A program made the position numbers and the translations under genes. A model generated the notes under the pieces. The model made no database searches. It had not been told where the DNA came from and saw only the letters and a list, made by a program, of their open reading frames with translations. 50,339 nt of DNA from Gammaproteobacteria bacterium (GTDB taxonomy: Bacteria > Pseudomonadota > Gammaproteobacteria > DRLM01): assembly GCA_011375345.1 (NCBI GenBank), contig DRLM01000015.1:1-50339 (forward strand), written 5' to 3'. Positions within the stretch are counted from its first letter, which is position 1. Every line of letters starts with the position of its first letter. Positions 1 through 12,654 of the stretch are shown one piece after another.

Positions 1-364
1 GGGGGCAGGATGCACTACCCCTTCAAAACCTCAAAAACTATCCTCGTCGCTACAGATTTGCCAGGTTTTTACCCACAAATTTTCCTGAAGAGCCTATAAT
101 CTTTCATCCCATAAGGATATCATCCATCGCCTAAAGGCGAGGGGTTTACGGATCCCCTATCGGGGACTCTAAAAATTGTTTCAAAGCGTATCATGTCTCG
201 GCGCCTTAATATATGAGAGGAAATCACCAGCAGTACCTAAAGCAGACAACCAGTAATGTAACACCCGGGCGTGGTCTTCGTTTCTGGCATACCAGTGACC
301 CGGCTGGTGGGATTGCGCGCCTGACCCCGGCCCTGCCCCGGACAGACATCGTGGGTAACCGGTA
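1..364. other. Non-coding stretch left of metH
   Basis: No open reading frame with a credible ribosome site or recognisable protein was found in these 364 bases. The segment is more AT-rich than the genes to its right up to about position 210. It holds the stacked hairpins described separately at 112-182. The last 150 bases lie just downstream of the metH stop codon; no clear stem followed by a T-run was seen there, so the metH terminator is not identified. Confidence 0.6.
112..182 (+). repeat. Stacked hairpins, possible IS200/IS605-like (TnpB) element end
   Basis: Short hairpins follow one another closely: TCGCC-TAAA-GGCGA, then GGGG...CCCC, then CCCC-TATC-GGGG. A compact hairpin with a TAAA loop followed by a G-rich tail is typical of right ends of IS200/IS605 and TnpB-only elements, where the 3' end of the guide RNA also lies. 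No transposase or tnpB gene is visible; if real, it would lie to the left, outside the window, on the plus strand. The assignment rests on shape alone, and a plain terminator for an off-window gene is the main alternative. Confidence 0.25.
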
Positions 365-4042
<3,678 letters not shown>

Positions 4043-4209
4043 GCGGCGTTCCTGTGGGCAGGCGGTGAATGTAAGTGTTGGCGCAAAACCGGGTAACAAG
4101 CCAGGCGCAGTGACGGCCGGTGTTCTTCACAAGGCCCGGCATTTTAACACCGCCCGTGGCCTCGCACACCGGCGGCGGCGTATACTGCGGTTTTCCCCGA
4201 ACAAGTGTC

Positions 4210-4440
4210 ATGAAGCCCGTCACCATTGCCACCTTCGACAACATGCCCGCCGCCCACATTGCCCTGGGCCGCCTGCAGGCGGAGGGCGTGGACGCCTGGC
4301 TGGCCGATGAAAACCTGGTGCAGACCGACTGGCTGTACGACATCGCCGTAGGGGGCATCAAGCTGCAGGTGGAGGCGCCCTTCGAGGCGCGGGCGCGGCG
4401 GGTGCTGGCCACCGACTATTCCAGTCAACTGGACAACTGA
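4210..4440 (+). CDS. DUF2007-family small protein
   Basis: A 76-residue cytoplasmic protein of the DUF2007 type (putative signal-transducing protein). It has the expected layout of a short ferredoxin-like fold: an N-terminal strand (VTIATFDN), a helix that scans the residues before VDAWLADEN, and a terminal segment GGIKLQVEAPFEARARRVL. The family's function is unknown; members are thought to bind small ligands or partner proteins. The stop codon overlaps the start of the acyltransferase gene by one base (TGATG), so the two are probably translated together. A TATACT hexamer lies about 27 bases upstream, but no convincing -35 box accompanies it. Confidence 0.8.
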   Translation: MKPVTIATFDNMPAAHIALGRLQAEGVDAWLADENLVQTDWLYDIAVGGIKLQVEAPFEARARRVLATDYSSQLDN

Positions 4441-5309
4441 TGTCTTCCAGGGCGCGGGCCATAGCGTTGCTGCTGCGGGTGTTCGCCTTGTTGCCCTACC
4501 CTGCCACCCAGGCGCTGGGCTGGGCAGTGGGCCACCTGCTTGCCATGGTGCCCAACACGCTGCGGGACACCAGCCGCACCAACATTGCCCGCTGTCTGCC
4601 TGAACTCGGCGCGACGGCGCAGGCCCGGCTGTTGCGGCGCAGCCTGGTGGAAACCGGCAAAACCATGTTAGAAGCGGGTGCGGTGTGGCATTGGGAGGGC
4701 GGGCGCGCGCTGGCACTGGTGCGCAAGGTGTACGGCGAGCAGCACGTGCGTGATGCCCTGGCAGCCGGCCGCGGTGTGATTCTGGCCACGCCCCACCTCG
4801 GGCAGTGGGAACTGATGGGCCTTTACTGCTCGGCCCACTACCCCATCACCACACTCTACCGCCCCCCGCGACAGACGGAACTGGACGGTGTGATCCGGCG
4901 GGCCCGGGAGCGGCTGGGGGCGCATCTGGTGCCTGCCGGCACGGCGGGGGTGCGGGCGCTGTACCGCGCCATTGGGCGGGGCGAGGCGGTGGGGCTGTTG
5001 CCCGATCAAATGCCCAAGGGTGGGGAAGGCCGGCTGGCGCCTTTTTTTGCTCAGCCGGCCCATACCATGGTGCTGTTGTCGCGTCTGGCCATGAAAACCC
5101 GGGCGCCGGTGGTGTTCTGTTATGCCCGGCGCCTCACCGGAGGGCGTGGTTTCCAGGTGCATTTTCTGCCGGCACCGGCGGTGCTCAATGAAGGCACCCT
5201 GGCCGCATCGCTGGCGGGCGTGAATGAGATGGTCGAACGCTGCGTGCGCACATGTCCAGAGCAGTATCAATGGGGCTACAAGCGCTTTGGCTCAGCACCC
5301 GCGCCCTGA
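4440..5309 (+). CDS. LpxL/HtrB-family lipid A acyltransferase
   Basis: Inner-membrane enzyme of the lysophospholipid acyltransferase superfamily that adds a secondary acyl chain to Kdo2-lipid A or a related substrate, using acyl-ACP. The 289 residues match the family length. Visible signatures are an N-terminal hydrophobic anchor (about residues 8-38), the catalytic HX4E motif in TPHLGQWE (about residue 118) and the downstream GLLPDQMPKGGEG block, where acceptor-binding residues usually lie. The gene overlaps the DUF2007 stop by one base. It is convergent with the ion channel gene only 8 bases away, with no space for a separate terminator. Whether it is the first (LpxL) or second (LpxM) late acyltransferase cannot be decided here. 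Confidence 0.85.
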   Translation: MSSRARAIALLLRVFALLPYPATQALGWAVGHLLAMVPNTLRDTSRTNIARCLPELGATAQARLLRRSLVETGKTMLEAGAVWHWEGGRALALVRKVYGEQHVRDALAAGRGVILATPHLGQWELMGLYCSAHYPITTLYRPPRQTELDGVIRRARERLGAHLVPAGTAGVRALYRAIGRGEAVGLLPDQMPKGGEGRLAPFFAQPAHTMVLLSRLAMKTRAPVVFCYARRLTGGRGFQVHFLPAPAVLNEGTLAASLAGVNEMVERCVRTCPEQYQWGYKRFGSAPAP

Positions 5310-5317
5310 CGCCCGCC

Positions 5318-5737
5318 TCATCCCCGGTTCCAGTGGCGCTGCATTTCGTAGTACAAAAATGACGCGGTCCAGGTGATCAACAGCAGGCCGGTCAGCGACT
5401 CCAGTCCCGCCAGATGTCTGAGATGGCCGTAAGGGGCGATGTCGCCTACGCCCAGGGTGGTGAACGTGGTGTAGGAGAAGTAAATGCAGTCGGTGAATGA
5501 ACCGTCGAAGTTGCCGCTGAACCGGCCCCATTGCGCATTTTGTGACAGAAAATAATAGGCGGCGGCAAACAGAACAATTTCAATGCTATGGGCAACCAGG
5601 GCGCCGAACACGCCAATGACGATCCGCAAGCGGTGCTTTATTCTCATCTGCGGGATGGCAGCCGAGGTGCGGTACAAAAATTCATAATGTATGAGCACTG
5701 CCAGGGCGATGACGGAACCGATGACGATGATGACCAT
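5318..5737 (-). CDS. Two-TM pore-loop ion channel, K+ channel superfamily
   Basis: A 139-residue membrane protein with an N-terminal hydrophobic helix (MVIIVIGSVIALAVLI), a second near GALVAHSIEIVLFAAAYYFL, a re-entrant pore loop (SYTTFTTLGVGDIAPYG) and a last helix (LTGLLLITWTASFLYY). This is the Ion_trans_2 arrangement. The selectivity filter reads TLGVGD rather than the potassium consensus TVGYGD, so ion preference is uncertain. The start at MVIIV is preferred: a longer frame to 5827 would run through the end of the upstream ParA gene and add about 30 residues of non-membrane sequence. It lies 41 bases after the ParA stop and is likely cotranscribed with it. No RCK or CNBD regulatory domain is attached. 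Confidence 0.75.
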   Translation of the reverse strand: MVIIVIGSVIALAVLIHYEFLYRTSAAIPQMRIKHRLRIVIGVFGALVAHSIEIVLFAAAYYFLSQNAQWGRFSGNFDGSFTDCIYFSYTTFTTLGVGDIAPYGHLRHLAGLESLTGLLLITWTASFLYYEMQRHWNRG

Positions 5738-5778
5738 ATGGTTTGCGGGAACGCGGGGACCGAGCGGGCCGCAGGCTC

Positions 5779-6414
5779 CTAAGGCCGGCTCCGCCGGCTG
5801 GCCAGCCACTTTAACAATGGCGTCCATTGTTCCAGATCCTGCGCCACGGACGACGGAGGCAGCTCGAAAATGCCCAGGCCGCGTTCGGCGGCACGGATAT
5901 AGTTTTGGGTGTCACGCAAGGTGGCCACGAGGGGGATTTTCAGCCCTGCCAAAAAAGACGCCAGTTCGTTAAAAATCAGGGTGTTCTCCCGTACACGGTT
6001 GGCCACCAGGGCGAGTTTGACCTCCCTGCGTTCCACTTTGCCGACCCGCAGCAGCTCCTCCACAAAGTGGGCGGCGGCGCGCATGTCTATGGGGGAGGGA
6101 AGAACCGGCAGCACCAGCGTTTCAACCTTGCGCACGATATGGGTGAGGTCTCTGCCGTGCACCCGGGCGGGCGCGTCCATGATGACGTAATCGGTGTTCT
6201 TGCCAAGGCGCAGGGGGTTTTTCCACGCGGCGATGCCTTTGATGTAGGAACAATCAGCCGGGCGGGCCGCCAGCCAGTCCATGCTGCTGCCCTGGGGATC
6301 AAAGTCGGCCAGGGTGACTTGCTTGCCCGCGCCGGCGAAATAGGCGGCAAGATTGGTGGCCAGTGTCGTTTTGCCGCATCCTCCCTTGGCGTTGAGCAGC
6401 ATGATGGGCCGCAT
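5779..6414 (-). CDS. Orphan ParA/MinD-type ATPase
   Basis: A 211-residue deviant-Walker ATPase of the ParA family. The signature lysine motif is KGGCGKTT at residues 10-17. Switch I is DFDPQGSS and the Walker B-like segment is YVIMDAPARV. Such proteins dimerise with ATP and position plasmids, chromosomes or protein complexes. No parB or other partner gene follows; the next gene down is an ion channel, so this is not the chromosomal parAB pair, which in related bacteria lies beyond rnpA-yidC. A strong ribosome site (AAGGAGGAAAGAC) fixes the start. It resembles the small ParA-like proteins sometimes called partition protein A or VirC1-like; the cargo is unknown. Confidence 0.85.
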   Translation of the reverse strand: MRPIMLLNAKGGCGKTTLATNLAAYFAGAGKQVTLADFDPQGSSMDWLAARPADCSYIKGIAAWKNPLRLGKNTDYVIMDAPARVHGRDLTHIVRKVETLVLPVLPSPIDMRAAAHFVEELLRVGKVERREVKLALVANRVRENTLIFNELASFLAGLKIPLVATLRDTQNYIRAAERGLGIFELPPSSVAQDLEQWTPLLKWLASRRSRP

Positions 6415-6503
6415 GTCTTTCCTCCTTGGCGTGCGCGTGGCGGGTTAGGGACGTCGCCAAATTATAGCGGGCCGGCGGCGAAAGCTTCGCTCAGAAATGC
6501 CCG

Positions 6504-7970
6504 TCAATCCAGACCCAGGTGAATCCACAGCTCGTCAATGCGCCGTTTCACCGCCGCGTCCATGGTGATGGGCCGGCCCCATTCGCGCTGGGTCTCACCG
6601 GGCCATTTGCTGGTGGCGTCCAGGCCCATTTTTGATCCGAGTCCGGACACCGGCGAGGCGAAGTCCAGATAATCGATGGGCGTGTTGTGAATCATGACCG
6701 TGTCGCGGGCCGGGTCCATGCGGGTGGTCATGGCCCAGATCACGTCTTTCCAGTCACGCACGTTGATGTCATCGTCGGTGACGATGACAAACTTGGTGTA
6801 CATGAACTGGCGCAGAAAAGACCATACCCCCAGCATGACCCGCTTGGCGTGGCCGGGGTATTGCTTTTTGATGCTGACACAGGCCAGGCGGTAAGAACAG
6901 CCTTCCGGCGGCAGGTAAAAGTCCACGATCTCCGGAAATTGTTTTTGTAAGAGGGGCACGAACACTTCGTTGAGGGCCACCCCCAATACGGCCGGCTCAT
7001 CCGGCGGCCGGCCGGTGTAGGTGCTGTGATAGAGGGGCTGATCGCGGTGAGTGATGCGCTCCACCGTGAACACGGGAAAGCGGTCCACCTCGTTATAGTA
7101 GCCGGTGTGGTCACCGAAGGGGCCCTCGTCCGCCATCTCGCCGGGGTGGATCACCCCTTCCAGCACGATTTCGGCAGAGGCGGGAACATGCAGATCATTG
7201 CTGGTGGCTTGCACCAGTTCGGTCTTGCTGCCCCGCAGCAGGCCGGCGAAGGCGTATTCCGACAGGCTGTCGGGCACAGGCGTCACCGCGCCCAAGATGG
7301 TGGCGGGATCGGCGCCCAGGGCCACGGCCACCGGAAAGGGCTGGTCCGGGTGGGCGGCCTGCCAGTCGCGAAAATCCAGCGCCCCGCCGCGGTGGGCCAG
7401 CCAGCGCATGATGAGCTTGTTGCGGCCGATCACCTGCTGGCGGTAGATGCCCAAGTTCTGCCGTTCTTTGTGGGGGCCTTTGGTGATCACCAGGGCCCAG
7501 GTGATCAGCGGTCCGGCATCCCCCGGCCAGCAGGTTTGAATGGGCAGAGTGCTCAAATCCACCTCATTGCCTTCGATGAGATGCTCCTGGCAGGGGGCTT
7601 TTTTCACCACTTTGGGTGCCATGTTCAGCACCTGCCTGAACACGGGCAGTTTGTCGAAGGCATCGCGCATACCCTTGGGCGGTTCCGGTTCCTTCAGACA
7701 GGCCAGCAGTTTGCCCACCTCCCGCAGGGCATCCACCGAGGCCGCCCCCATGCCCAGGGCCACCCGCTTGGGCGTGCCGAACAGATTGCCCAGCACGGGG
7801 ATGGCATAACCGCTGGGGCGTTCAAACAACAGGGCCGGTCCACCCCGGCGCAGCACCCGGTCGCAGATTTCGGTCATTTCCAGACGGGGATCCACTGGCG
7901 CGGTGATCCGTTTGAGTTCACCGGCCCGTTCCAGTTGGGTGAGAAAATCACGCAGGTCGCGGTATTTCAC
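6504..7970 (-). CDS. ubiD: UbiD, 3-polyprenyl-4-hydroxybenzoate decarboxylase
   Basis: Decarboxylates 3-polyprenyl-4-hydroxybenzoate in ubiquinone synthesis, using prenylated FMN made by UbiX. At 488 residues it matches the family, with the N-terminal [10 protein letters not shown] helix, the middle flavin- and metal-binding region, and the conserved [12 protein letters not shown] segment that contributes an acidic catalytic residue. The start codon is GTG. The C-terminal [13 protein letters not shown] stretch is typical of UbiD proper rather than other members of this decarboxylase superfamily. No ubiX or other ubi gene is nearby; exonuclease III lies 31 bases upstream on the same strand. 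Confidence 0.95.
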   Translation of the reverse strand: MKYRDLRDFLTQLERAGELKRITAPVDPRLEMTEICDRVLRRGGPALLFERPSGYAIPVLGNLFGTPKRVALGMGAASVDALREVGKLLACLKEPEPPKGMRDAFDKLPVFRQVLNMAPKVVKKAPCQEHLIEGNEVDLSTLPIQTCWPGDAGPLITWALVITKGPHKERQNLGIYRQQVIGRNKLIMRWLAHRGGALDFRDWQAAHPDQPFPVAVALGADPATILGAVTPVPDSLSEYAFAGLLRGSKTELVQATSNDLHVPASAEIVLEGVIHPGEMADEGPFGDHTGYYNEVDRFPVFTVERITHRDQPLYHSTYTGRPPDEPAVLGVALNEVFVPLLQKQFPEIVDFYLPPEGCSYRLACVSIKKQYPGHAKRVMLGVWSFLRQFMYTKFVIVTDDDINVRDWKDVIWAMTTRMDPARDTVMIHNTPIDYLDFASPVSGLGSKMGLDATSKWPGETQREWGRPITMDAAVKRRIDELWIHLGLD

Positions 7971-8001
7971 GGCGGACTCACCCGAAGGCGGGACGGGGCC
8001 A

Positions 8002-8769
8002 TCACCGCCCGAACTCCGCGATCACCGGCGCATGATCCGAGGGCCGCTCCCAGCCGCGGGGCGTTTTGTCGATGCGGGCGCCGGTGCACGCGGCGGCCAG
8101 GGCGGGGCTGGCCAGAATGTGATCGATGCGCAAGCCGAGGTTGCGGCGGAAGGCGGCCATGCGGTAATCCCACCAGGAGAACTCGTTTTCCGCTTGCCTG
8201 AACAGCCGGTAGGTGTCCGCCAAGCCCGCTTTTATCAGGGCCTGAAAGGCGGTCCGCTCTTTGGCGCTGCAAAGCACACGGCCTTCCCAGAGCTGGGGGT
8301 CGTGCACATCGCGGGCCTCGGGTGCAATGTTGAAATCGCCGATTACCACCAGCTTGGGATACTGGCGCAGTTGGTTTTCGACGTAAGCCCGCAACGCGTC
8401 CAGCCAGTTGAGCTTGTAGCGGTATTTGGGCGAGTCCACATGCTCGCCGTTGGGCACGTATAAATTGAGCAGGCGGACATCGCCGTAGGTGGCACCCAGC
8501 ACCCGCCGCTGGGGATCATCCAGACCCGGCAGACCGGTGACCACGTCAGCGGCGTCCACTTTGCTCAATATGGCCACGCCGTTGTAGGTCTTCTGACCGG
8601 CATACACCACGCGATAACCGGCCCCGCCAATGGCGTCCACGGGGAATTTGTCGTCAGTGAGCTTGGTTTCCTGCAAGCCAAGGAGATCGGGTTGTGCGGT
8701 CCCTATCCATTCCAACACATGGGGCAGGCGGACTTTTAGGGAGTTGACATTCCAGCTCGCCACTTTCAT
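8002..8769 (-). CDS. xthA: Exodeoxyribonuclease III
   Basis: AP endonuclease and 3'-5' exonuclease of base-excision repair, of the Mg-dependent exonuclease/endonuclease/phosphatase fold. Motifs in order are [13 protein letters not shown] at the N-terminus, the metal-binding [24 protein letters not shown] in the middle, RIDHILAS, and the terminal SDHAPV catalytic aspartate-histidine pair. The 255 residues match the family. The start at MKVASWN is chosen because exonuclease III proteins begin there; the upstream methionine at 8811 would add 14 unrelated residues. It lies between ubiD and a methyltransferase on the same strand. Confidence 0.95.
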   Translation of the reverse strand: MKVASWNVNSLKVRLPHVLEWIGTAQPDLLGLQETKLTDDKFPVDAIGGAGYRVVYAGQKTYNGVAILSKVDAADVVTGLPGLDDPQRRVLGATYGDVRLLNLYVPNGEHVDSPKYRYKLNWLDALRAYVENQLRQYPKLVVIGDFNIAPEARDVHDPQLWEGRVLCSAKERTAFQALIKAGLADTYRLFRQAENEFSWWDYRMAAFRRNLGLRIDHILASPALAAACTGARIDKTPRGWERPSDHAPVIAEFGR

Positions 8770-8838
8770 CGTGGCGCGGCCCGGCGGGAGGCTTGGCGGC
8801 AGCAGCGGCAAACGGTCATTGCAGGCACCTGGCGGCTT

Positions 8839-9459
8839 TCAGTCCGTCCTGTCCTTCACACAACCCATGGCCCGCGGCCCGGGGTCTTTGATGGCCACCA
8901 GTTGCGCCTTGTCGCGAAAGCCCCGGCGGGTGTCGCCCAGCAGACCTTCCTCCCGGTAGACCACCGGCCTGAGCGGCTGAAACAGGTACCACAATTCCCC
9001 GTCCGCCAGGCGCCACTCGGGGATTTTCGGTCCGGCGTCGGACAAGGCGGTGCGGGTGAAGGTCTGGAAAAACAGCAGCCCGCCCACGGTGAGGGCGTCG
9101 ATGATGGCGGGAATCAGAGGGCGTTCCAGGTAGTGGGCGACCACGATCACGTCAAACCGGGCCGGTGGCAGTATGCAGGTGCTGAGATCCTTGCTCTCAG
9201 CCCTCAGCGGCAGGCCGCGCCGGTGGGCGATGGCGCCCAGTTTCTCCACCGCCACGGGGGAGATGTCCCAGGCCAGGGTGTCCAGTCCGTGCTCCGCCAG
9301 CAACAAGGCATTGGCCCCCAGGCCACAGGCCAGATCCAAGGCGGTGCCCCCGACGGGCAGCAGATGTTGATTCTCGCTTAAAACTTCCGCTGGATCACCC
9401 GGTAAATCAGCGTCCAGATAGCGTTGGTCCCACTTTTCGCGGGTGGAAGTGTTGCTCAT
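8839..9459 (-). CDS. Class I SAM-dependent methyltransferase
   Basis: A 206-residue Rossmann-fold methyltransferase resembling the TehB/tellurite-resistance group. Motif I is ALDLACGLGANALLLAEHG (about residues 40-58), followed by the acidic AWDISPVAVE and by FDVIVVAHYLERP, the post-motif strand. Family members methylate small molecules such as tellurite, thiols or metabolites; the substrate cannot be read from the sequence. A good ribosome site (AAGGAG, spacing 5) precedes the start. The C-terminus (KDPGPRAMGCVKDRTD) is short and unremarkable. The small membrane protein gene ends 18 bases upstream, so the two may be cotranscribed. Confidence 0.85.
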   Translation of the reverse strand: MSNTSTREKWDQRYLDADLPGDPAEVLSENQHLLPVGGTALDLACGLGANALLLAEHGLDTLAWDISPVAVEKLGAIAHRRGLPLRAESKDLSTCILPPARFDVIVVAHYLERPLIPAIIDALTVGGLLFFQTFTRTALSDAGPKIPEWRLADGELWYLFQPLRPVVYREEGLLGDTRRGFRDKAQLVAIKDPGPRAMGCVKDRTD

Positions 9460-9477
9460 GGTGCTCCTTGGTTGTCG

Positions 9478-9681
9478 TTACTGCGGGCCCGTTTCAGATT
9501 TGCTCCGTTCGCGTTTGCCCATCCACACGCCAATCAACACCGGGCCGACAATGACCGTGATGACGGCCAGGATGACCAGAAAATCGCCCCGCAGGGATTC
9601 AAACTGGGAAACGATGGACAGCACGGCCACCACGGCGGCGGTGCAGGCCGCGTAAGTCAGAAAACGCACGAGATCTTTCAT
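9478..9681 (-). CDS. Small two-helix membrane protein, unknown function
   Basis: Sixty-seven residues with two predicted membrane helices, near YAACTAAVVAVLSIV and FLVILAVITVIVGPVLIGVW, and a short basic and polar tail (MGKRERSKSETGPQ). The start MKDLVRF is preferred over an upstream methionine at 9741 because GGCGAGGAG sits at a good distance before it. I do not recognise a family. It lies between trkH and the methyltransferase on the same strand; a link to potassium uptake is possible but unproven. Confidence 0.55.
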   Translation of the reverse strand: MKDLVRFLTYAACTAAVVAVLSIVSQFESLRGDFLVILAVITVIVGPVLIGVWMGKRERSKSETGPQ

Positions 9682-9757
9682 GGACTTCTCCTCGCCCCGG
9701 CTGCGGGCGTTGAAATGGAAGCGATGGGACAGAAAAGACATTTTACATGGTTTTTCT

Positions 9758-11209
9758 TCAACGGCGCCAAAAGGCGGGCGTGAACAGCACCAACAGGGTG
9801 AAGATCTCCAGCCGCCCCATCACCATGGCCAGGCACAGCACCCATTTGGCGGAATCGTTGATGCTGGCGTAGTTGGTGCCCACCTCACCCAGACCCGGAC
9901 CCAGGTTGTTGAGGCAGGCGGCCACGGCGGAAAAGGCCGTGATTTGATCCAGGCCGGTGAACATCAGCAACAGCATCATGCCCACGAACACCGCCACATA
10001 GGCCGAGAAGAAACCCCACACCGAGTCGATGATATTGTCCGGCAGGGGTTTGTCCCCGATCTTGATGACAAACTGGGCGTTGGGGTGGATCAGGCGTTTG
10101 ACTTCGCGGGTGCCTTGTTTCAACAACAATAGAAAGCGGATGACTTTCATGCCGCCGCCGGTGGAGCCGGCGCAGGCACCGATGAAACTGGTGAACAACA
10201 ACAGCACGGGTAAAAAACCGGGCCAATGGTGGTATTGCGCGGTGGTGAAACCGGTGGTGGTGCCAATGGACACGGCTTGAAAGATGCCGTGGTGCAAGGC
10301 GCTTTCCGGCCGGGTGAAGGTGCCGGTGCCATACAGATAGCCGGTGGCCACCAGGGCCACGATGGCCAGAATGGAAAGATAAGTGCGCACTTCCGCGTCC
10401 AGCAGATAGGGTTTGAGGCTGAGGGCGCGCCAGGCCATGAAATGCAGGGCAAAATTGACCCCCGCCAGCAGCATGAACACCACGGCCACCACCTCGATCA
10501 GCGCGCTTTCGAAATAGCCGATGCTGGCATCGTGGGTGGAAAAGCCACCGATGGCCACGGTGGAAAACGCGTGGGTGACGGCGTCAAACCCCCCCATGCC
10601 CGCTGCCCAGTAGGCCAGAGCGCAGGCCACGGTAAGGCCCAGATAGATGTACCACAGGGCTTTGGCCGACTCGGCCAGGCGGGGCGCGATTTTGGTGTCC
10701 TTGATGGGACCCGGCGTTTCCGCCCGATAGAGCTGCATGCCGCCCACCCCCAGCATGGGCAGAATGGCCACCGCCAGCACGATGATGCCCATGCCGCCCA
10801 GCCATTGCAGCTGCTGGCGGTAGAACAAAATTGAGTGCGGCAGCTCGTCGATGCCCACCAGCACCGTCGCCCCGGTGGTGGTCAGTCCCGACAGGGACTC
10901 GAACACCGCATCGGCGAAGAGCATGTGGGGCCGCTCCGACAACATCAGGGGGATAGCACCCGACAGGCCCAGCACGGTCCAGAACATCAGCACCACCATA
11001 AAGCCGTCCCGCACCCGCAGTTCGCGGCGATAGTGCCGTACCGGCGCCCAGAACAGAAAGCCGGCGCACAGCAGAATCACAAAACCGAGCAGGAAAGGCA
11101 TGATGGCGCCGTCGCCGAAATACAGCCCCACCAGCACCGGCGGCAACATGGTGACGCTGAACACCATCAGGAGGATGCCGACGATGCGTTGGATGACGCG
11201 TAGCTGCAA
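9758..11209 (-). CDS. trkH: Trk potassium uptake protein TrkH
   Basis: Membrane subunit of the Trk potassium uptake system; it conducts potassium across the inner membrane with TrkA as cytoplasmic regulator. At 483 residues it is the normal length. It shows the repeated helix-pore-helix units of the Trk/Ktr/HKT family, for example SGLTTTGATVL for the first pore region and STGGGMKVIRFLLLLKQ after a later one. The start codon is TTG; the residues MQLRVIQRIVG align with the usual TrkH N-terminus and GGAG lies upstream. The gene follows trkA by 23 bases and ends the long fmt-to-trkH run. Confidence 0.95.
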   Translation of the reverse strand: MQLRVIQRIVGILLMVFSVTMLPPVLVGLYFGDGAIMPFLLGFVILLCAGFLFWAPVRHYRRELRVRDGFMVVLMFWTVLGLSGAIPLMLSERPHMLFADAVFESLSGLTTTGATVLVGIDELPHSILFYRQQLQWLGGMGIIVLAVAILPMLGVGGMQLYRAETPGPIKDTKIAPRLAESAKALWYIYLGLTVACALAYWAAGMGGFDAVTHAFSTVAIGGFSTHDASIGYFESALIEVVAVVFMLLAGVNFALHFMAWRALSLKPYLLDAEVRTYLSILAIVALVATGYLYGTGTFTRPESALHHGIFQAVSIGTTTGFTTAQYHHWPGFLPVLLLFTSFIGACAGSTGGGMKVIRFLLLLKQGTREVKRLIHPNAQFVIKIGDKPLPDNIIDSVWGFFSAYVAVFVGMMLLLMFTGLDQITAFSAVAACLNNLGPGLGEVGTNYASINDSAKWVLCLAMVMGRLEIFTLLVLFTPAFWRR

Positions 11210-11232
11210 AATCCCGCTCCCGCTCCGGGTGT

Positions 11233-12606
11233 TCAGATAAACGTAATGCCCACCTGGAACAAGCGCTCCACGTCGGCGACCCGGCGCTTGTCCACCAGGA
11301 ACAAGATTACGTGGTCTTCCGCTTCAATCACCGTATCGCCATGGGCGATCAGGACCTCGTCGCCCCGCACCACAGCGCCTATGGTAGTGCCGGGGGGGAG
11401 TTTGATGTCGTTGACGGCACGCCCCACCACCTTCGAGGTGTGGCGGTCGCCGTGGGCCACCGCCTCAATGGCTTCCGCCGCGCCACGCCTGAGGCTGTGC
11501 ACCACCACCACATCACCGCGCCGCACGTGGGCCAGCAGGCTGCCGATGGTGGCCTGCTGGGGCGAAATGGCGATGTCGATATCACCGCTTTCCACCAGAT
11601 CCACATAGGCGGCGCGGTTGATCAGGGCCATGACTTTGCGCGCTCCCAGGCGCTTGGCCAGCATGGCAGAGAGAATGTTGGCTTCGTCGTCATTGGTGAC
11701 GGCGCAAAAAACATCGGTGTTTTCGATGTTTTCTTCCAGCAGCAGCTCGCCGTCGGCGGCGTCCCCCAGCAGCACGATGGTCTTGGTCAGTTCCTCGGCT
11801 ATGTCCCGGCTGCGGGAGCGATTGCGGTCGATGAGCTTGACCTGGTGCTGGGTTTCCAGGGCACGGGCCAGACCGCGGCCGATGTTGCCGCCCCCGGCGA
11901 TGATGATGCGTTTGACCGGCTTGTCCAGTTTGCGCAGCTCGCTCATGACGGCGCGGATATCTTTGCGGGCGGCGATGAAGAACACCTCATCGTCCACCTC
12001 AATCAGCGTATCGCCCTCGGGCAGGATGGGGCGGCCGCGCCGGAAGATGGCCGCCACCCGGGTATCCACCCCGGGCATGTGCTCGCGCAGAGTGCGCAGT
12101 GCCTGACCCACCAGCGGCCCGCCGTAATAGGCCCGCACCGCCACCAGCTGCACCCTGCCGCCGGCGAAGTCCAGAACCTGCAAAGCGCCGGGGTATTCAA
12201 TCAGGCGCTGCACGTAATCGATGACCACCTGCTCAGGACTGATGAGCACATCCACCGGCAGGGCTTCCTGGGCGAAGATCTCGGGATAAGCCAGGTATTC
12301 CCGTGCCCGCACCCGCGCCACCTTGGTGGGGGTGTGGAACAGGGTATAGGCCACCTGACAGGCGATCATGTTGGTTTCGTCGCTGTTGGTGACCGCCAGG
12401 ATCATGTCCGCATCTTCCGCGCCGGCGCGACGCAAGACATCGGGGTGGGAGGCGTTGCCCACGATGGTGTGCAGATCAAGACGGTCCTGCAGTTCACGCA
12501 GACGGGGGGCGTCGGCATCGACAACGGTGATGTCATTGGCTTCGGTGACCAGGGTGGCCGCCACCGAAGCCCCCACCTGACCCGCGCCCAGAATGATGAT
12601 TTTCAT
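11233..12606 (-). CDS. trkA: Trk system regulator TrkA
   Basis: Cytoplasmic NAD(H)-binding ring subunit that gates TrkH. The 457 residues contain two RCK units: an N-terminal Rossmann domain starting [13 protein letters not shown], its TrkA-C domain, a second Rossmann domain around [14 protein letters not shown] (about residue 238) and a second TrkA-C domain ending at the C-terminus. The acidic residue after each beta-2 strand (VVDADAP, LIDRNRS) fits dinucleotide binding. It sits between ntrX and trkH, the order known in several gammaproteobacteria. Confidence 0.96.
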   Translation of the reverse strand: MKIIILGAGQVGASVAATLVTEANDITVVDADAPRLRELQDRLDLHTIVGNASHPDVLRRAGAEDADMILAVTNSDETNMIACQVAYTLFHTPTKVARVRAREYLAYPEIFAQEALPVDVLISPEQVVIDYVQRLIEYPGALQVLDFAGGRVQLVAVRAYYGGPLVGQALRTLREHMPGVDTRVAAIFRRGRPILPEGDTLIEVDDEVFFIAARKDIRAVMSELRKLDKPVKRIIIAGGGNIGRGLARALETQHQVKLIDRNRSRSRDIAEELTKTIVLLGDAADGELLLEENIENTDVFCAVTNDDEANILSAMLAKRLGARKVMALINRAAYVDLVESGDIDIAISPQQATIGSLLAHVRRGDVVVVHSLRRGAAEAIEAVAHGDRHTSKVVGRAVNDIKLPPGTTIGAVVRGDEVLIAHGDTVIEAEDHVILFLVDKRRVADVERLFQVGITFI

Positions 12607-12654
12607 TGTCTGTAGTGTATACCCTGAAGCGGGAGGCTTGTCATCTCCACCGCT

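Noticed and set aside
4043-4209. Cobalamin, SAM or SAH riboswitch upstream of metH
   Set aside because: No B12 box or SAM/SAH motif core could be found in the 167-base gap.
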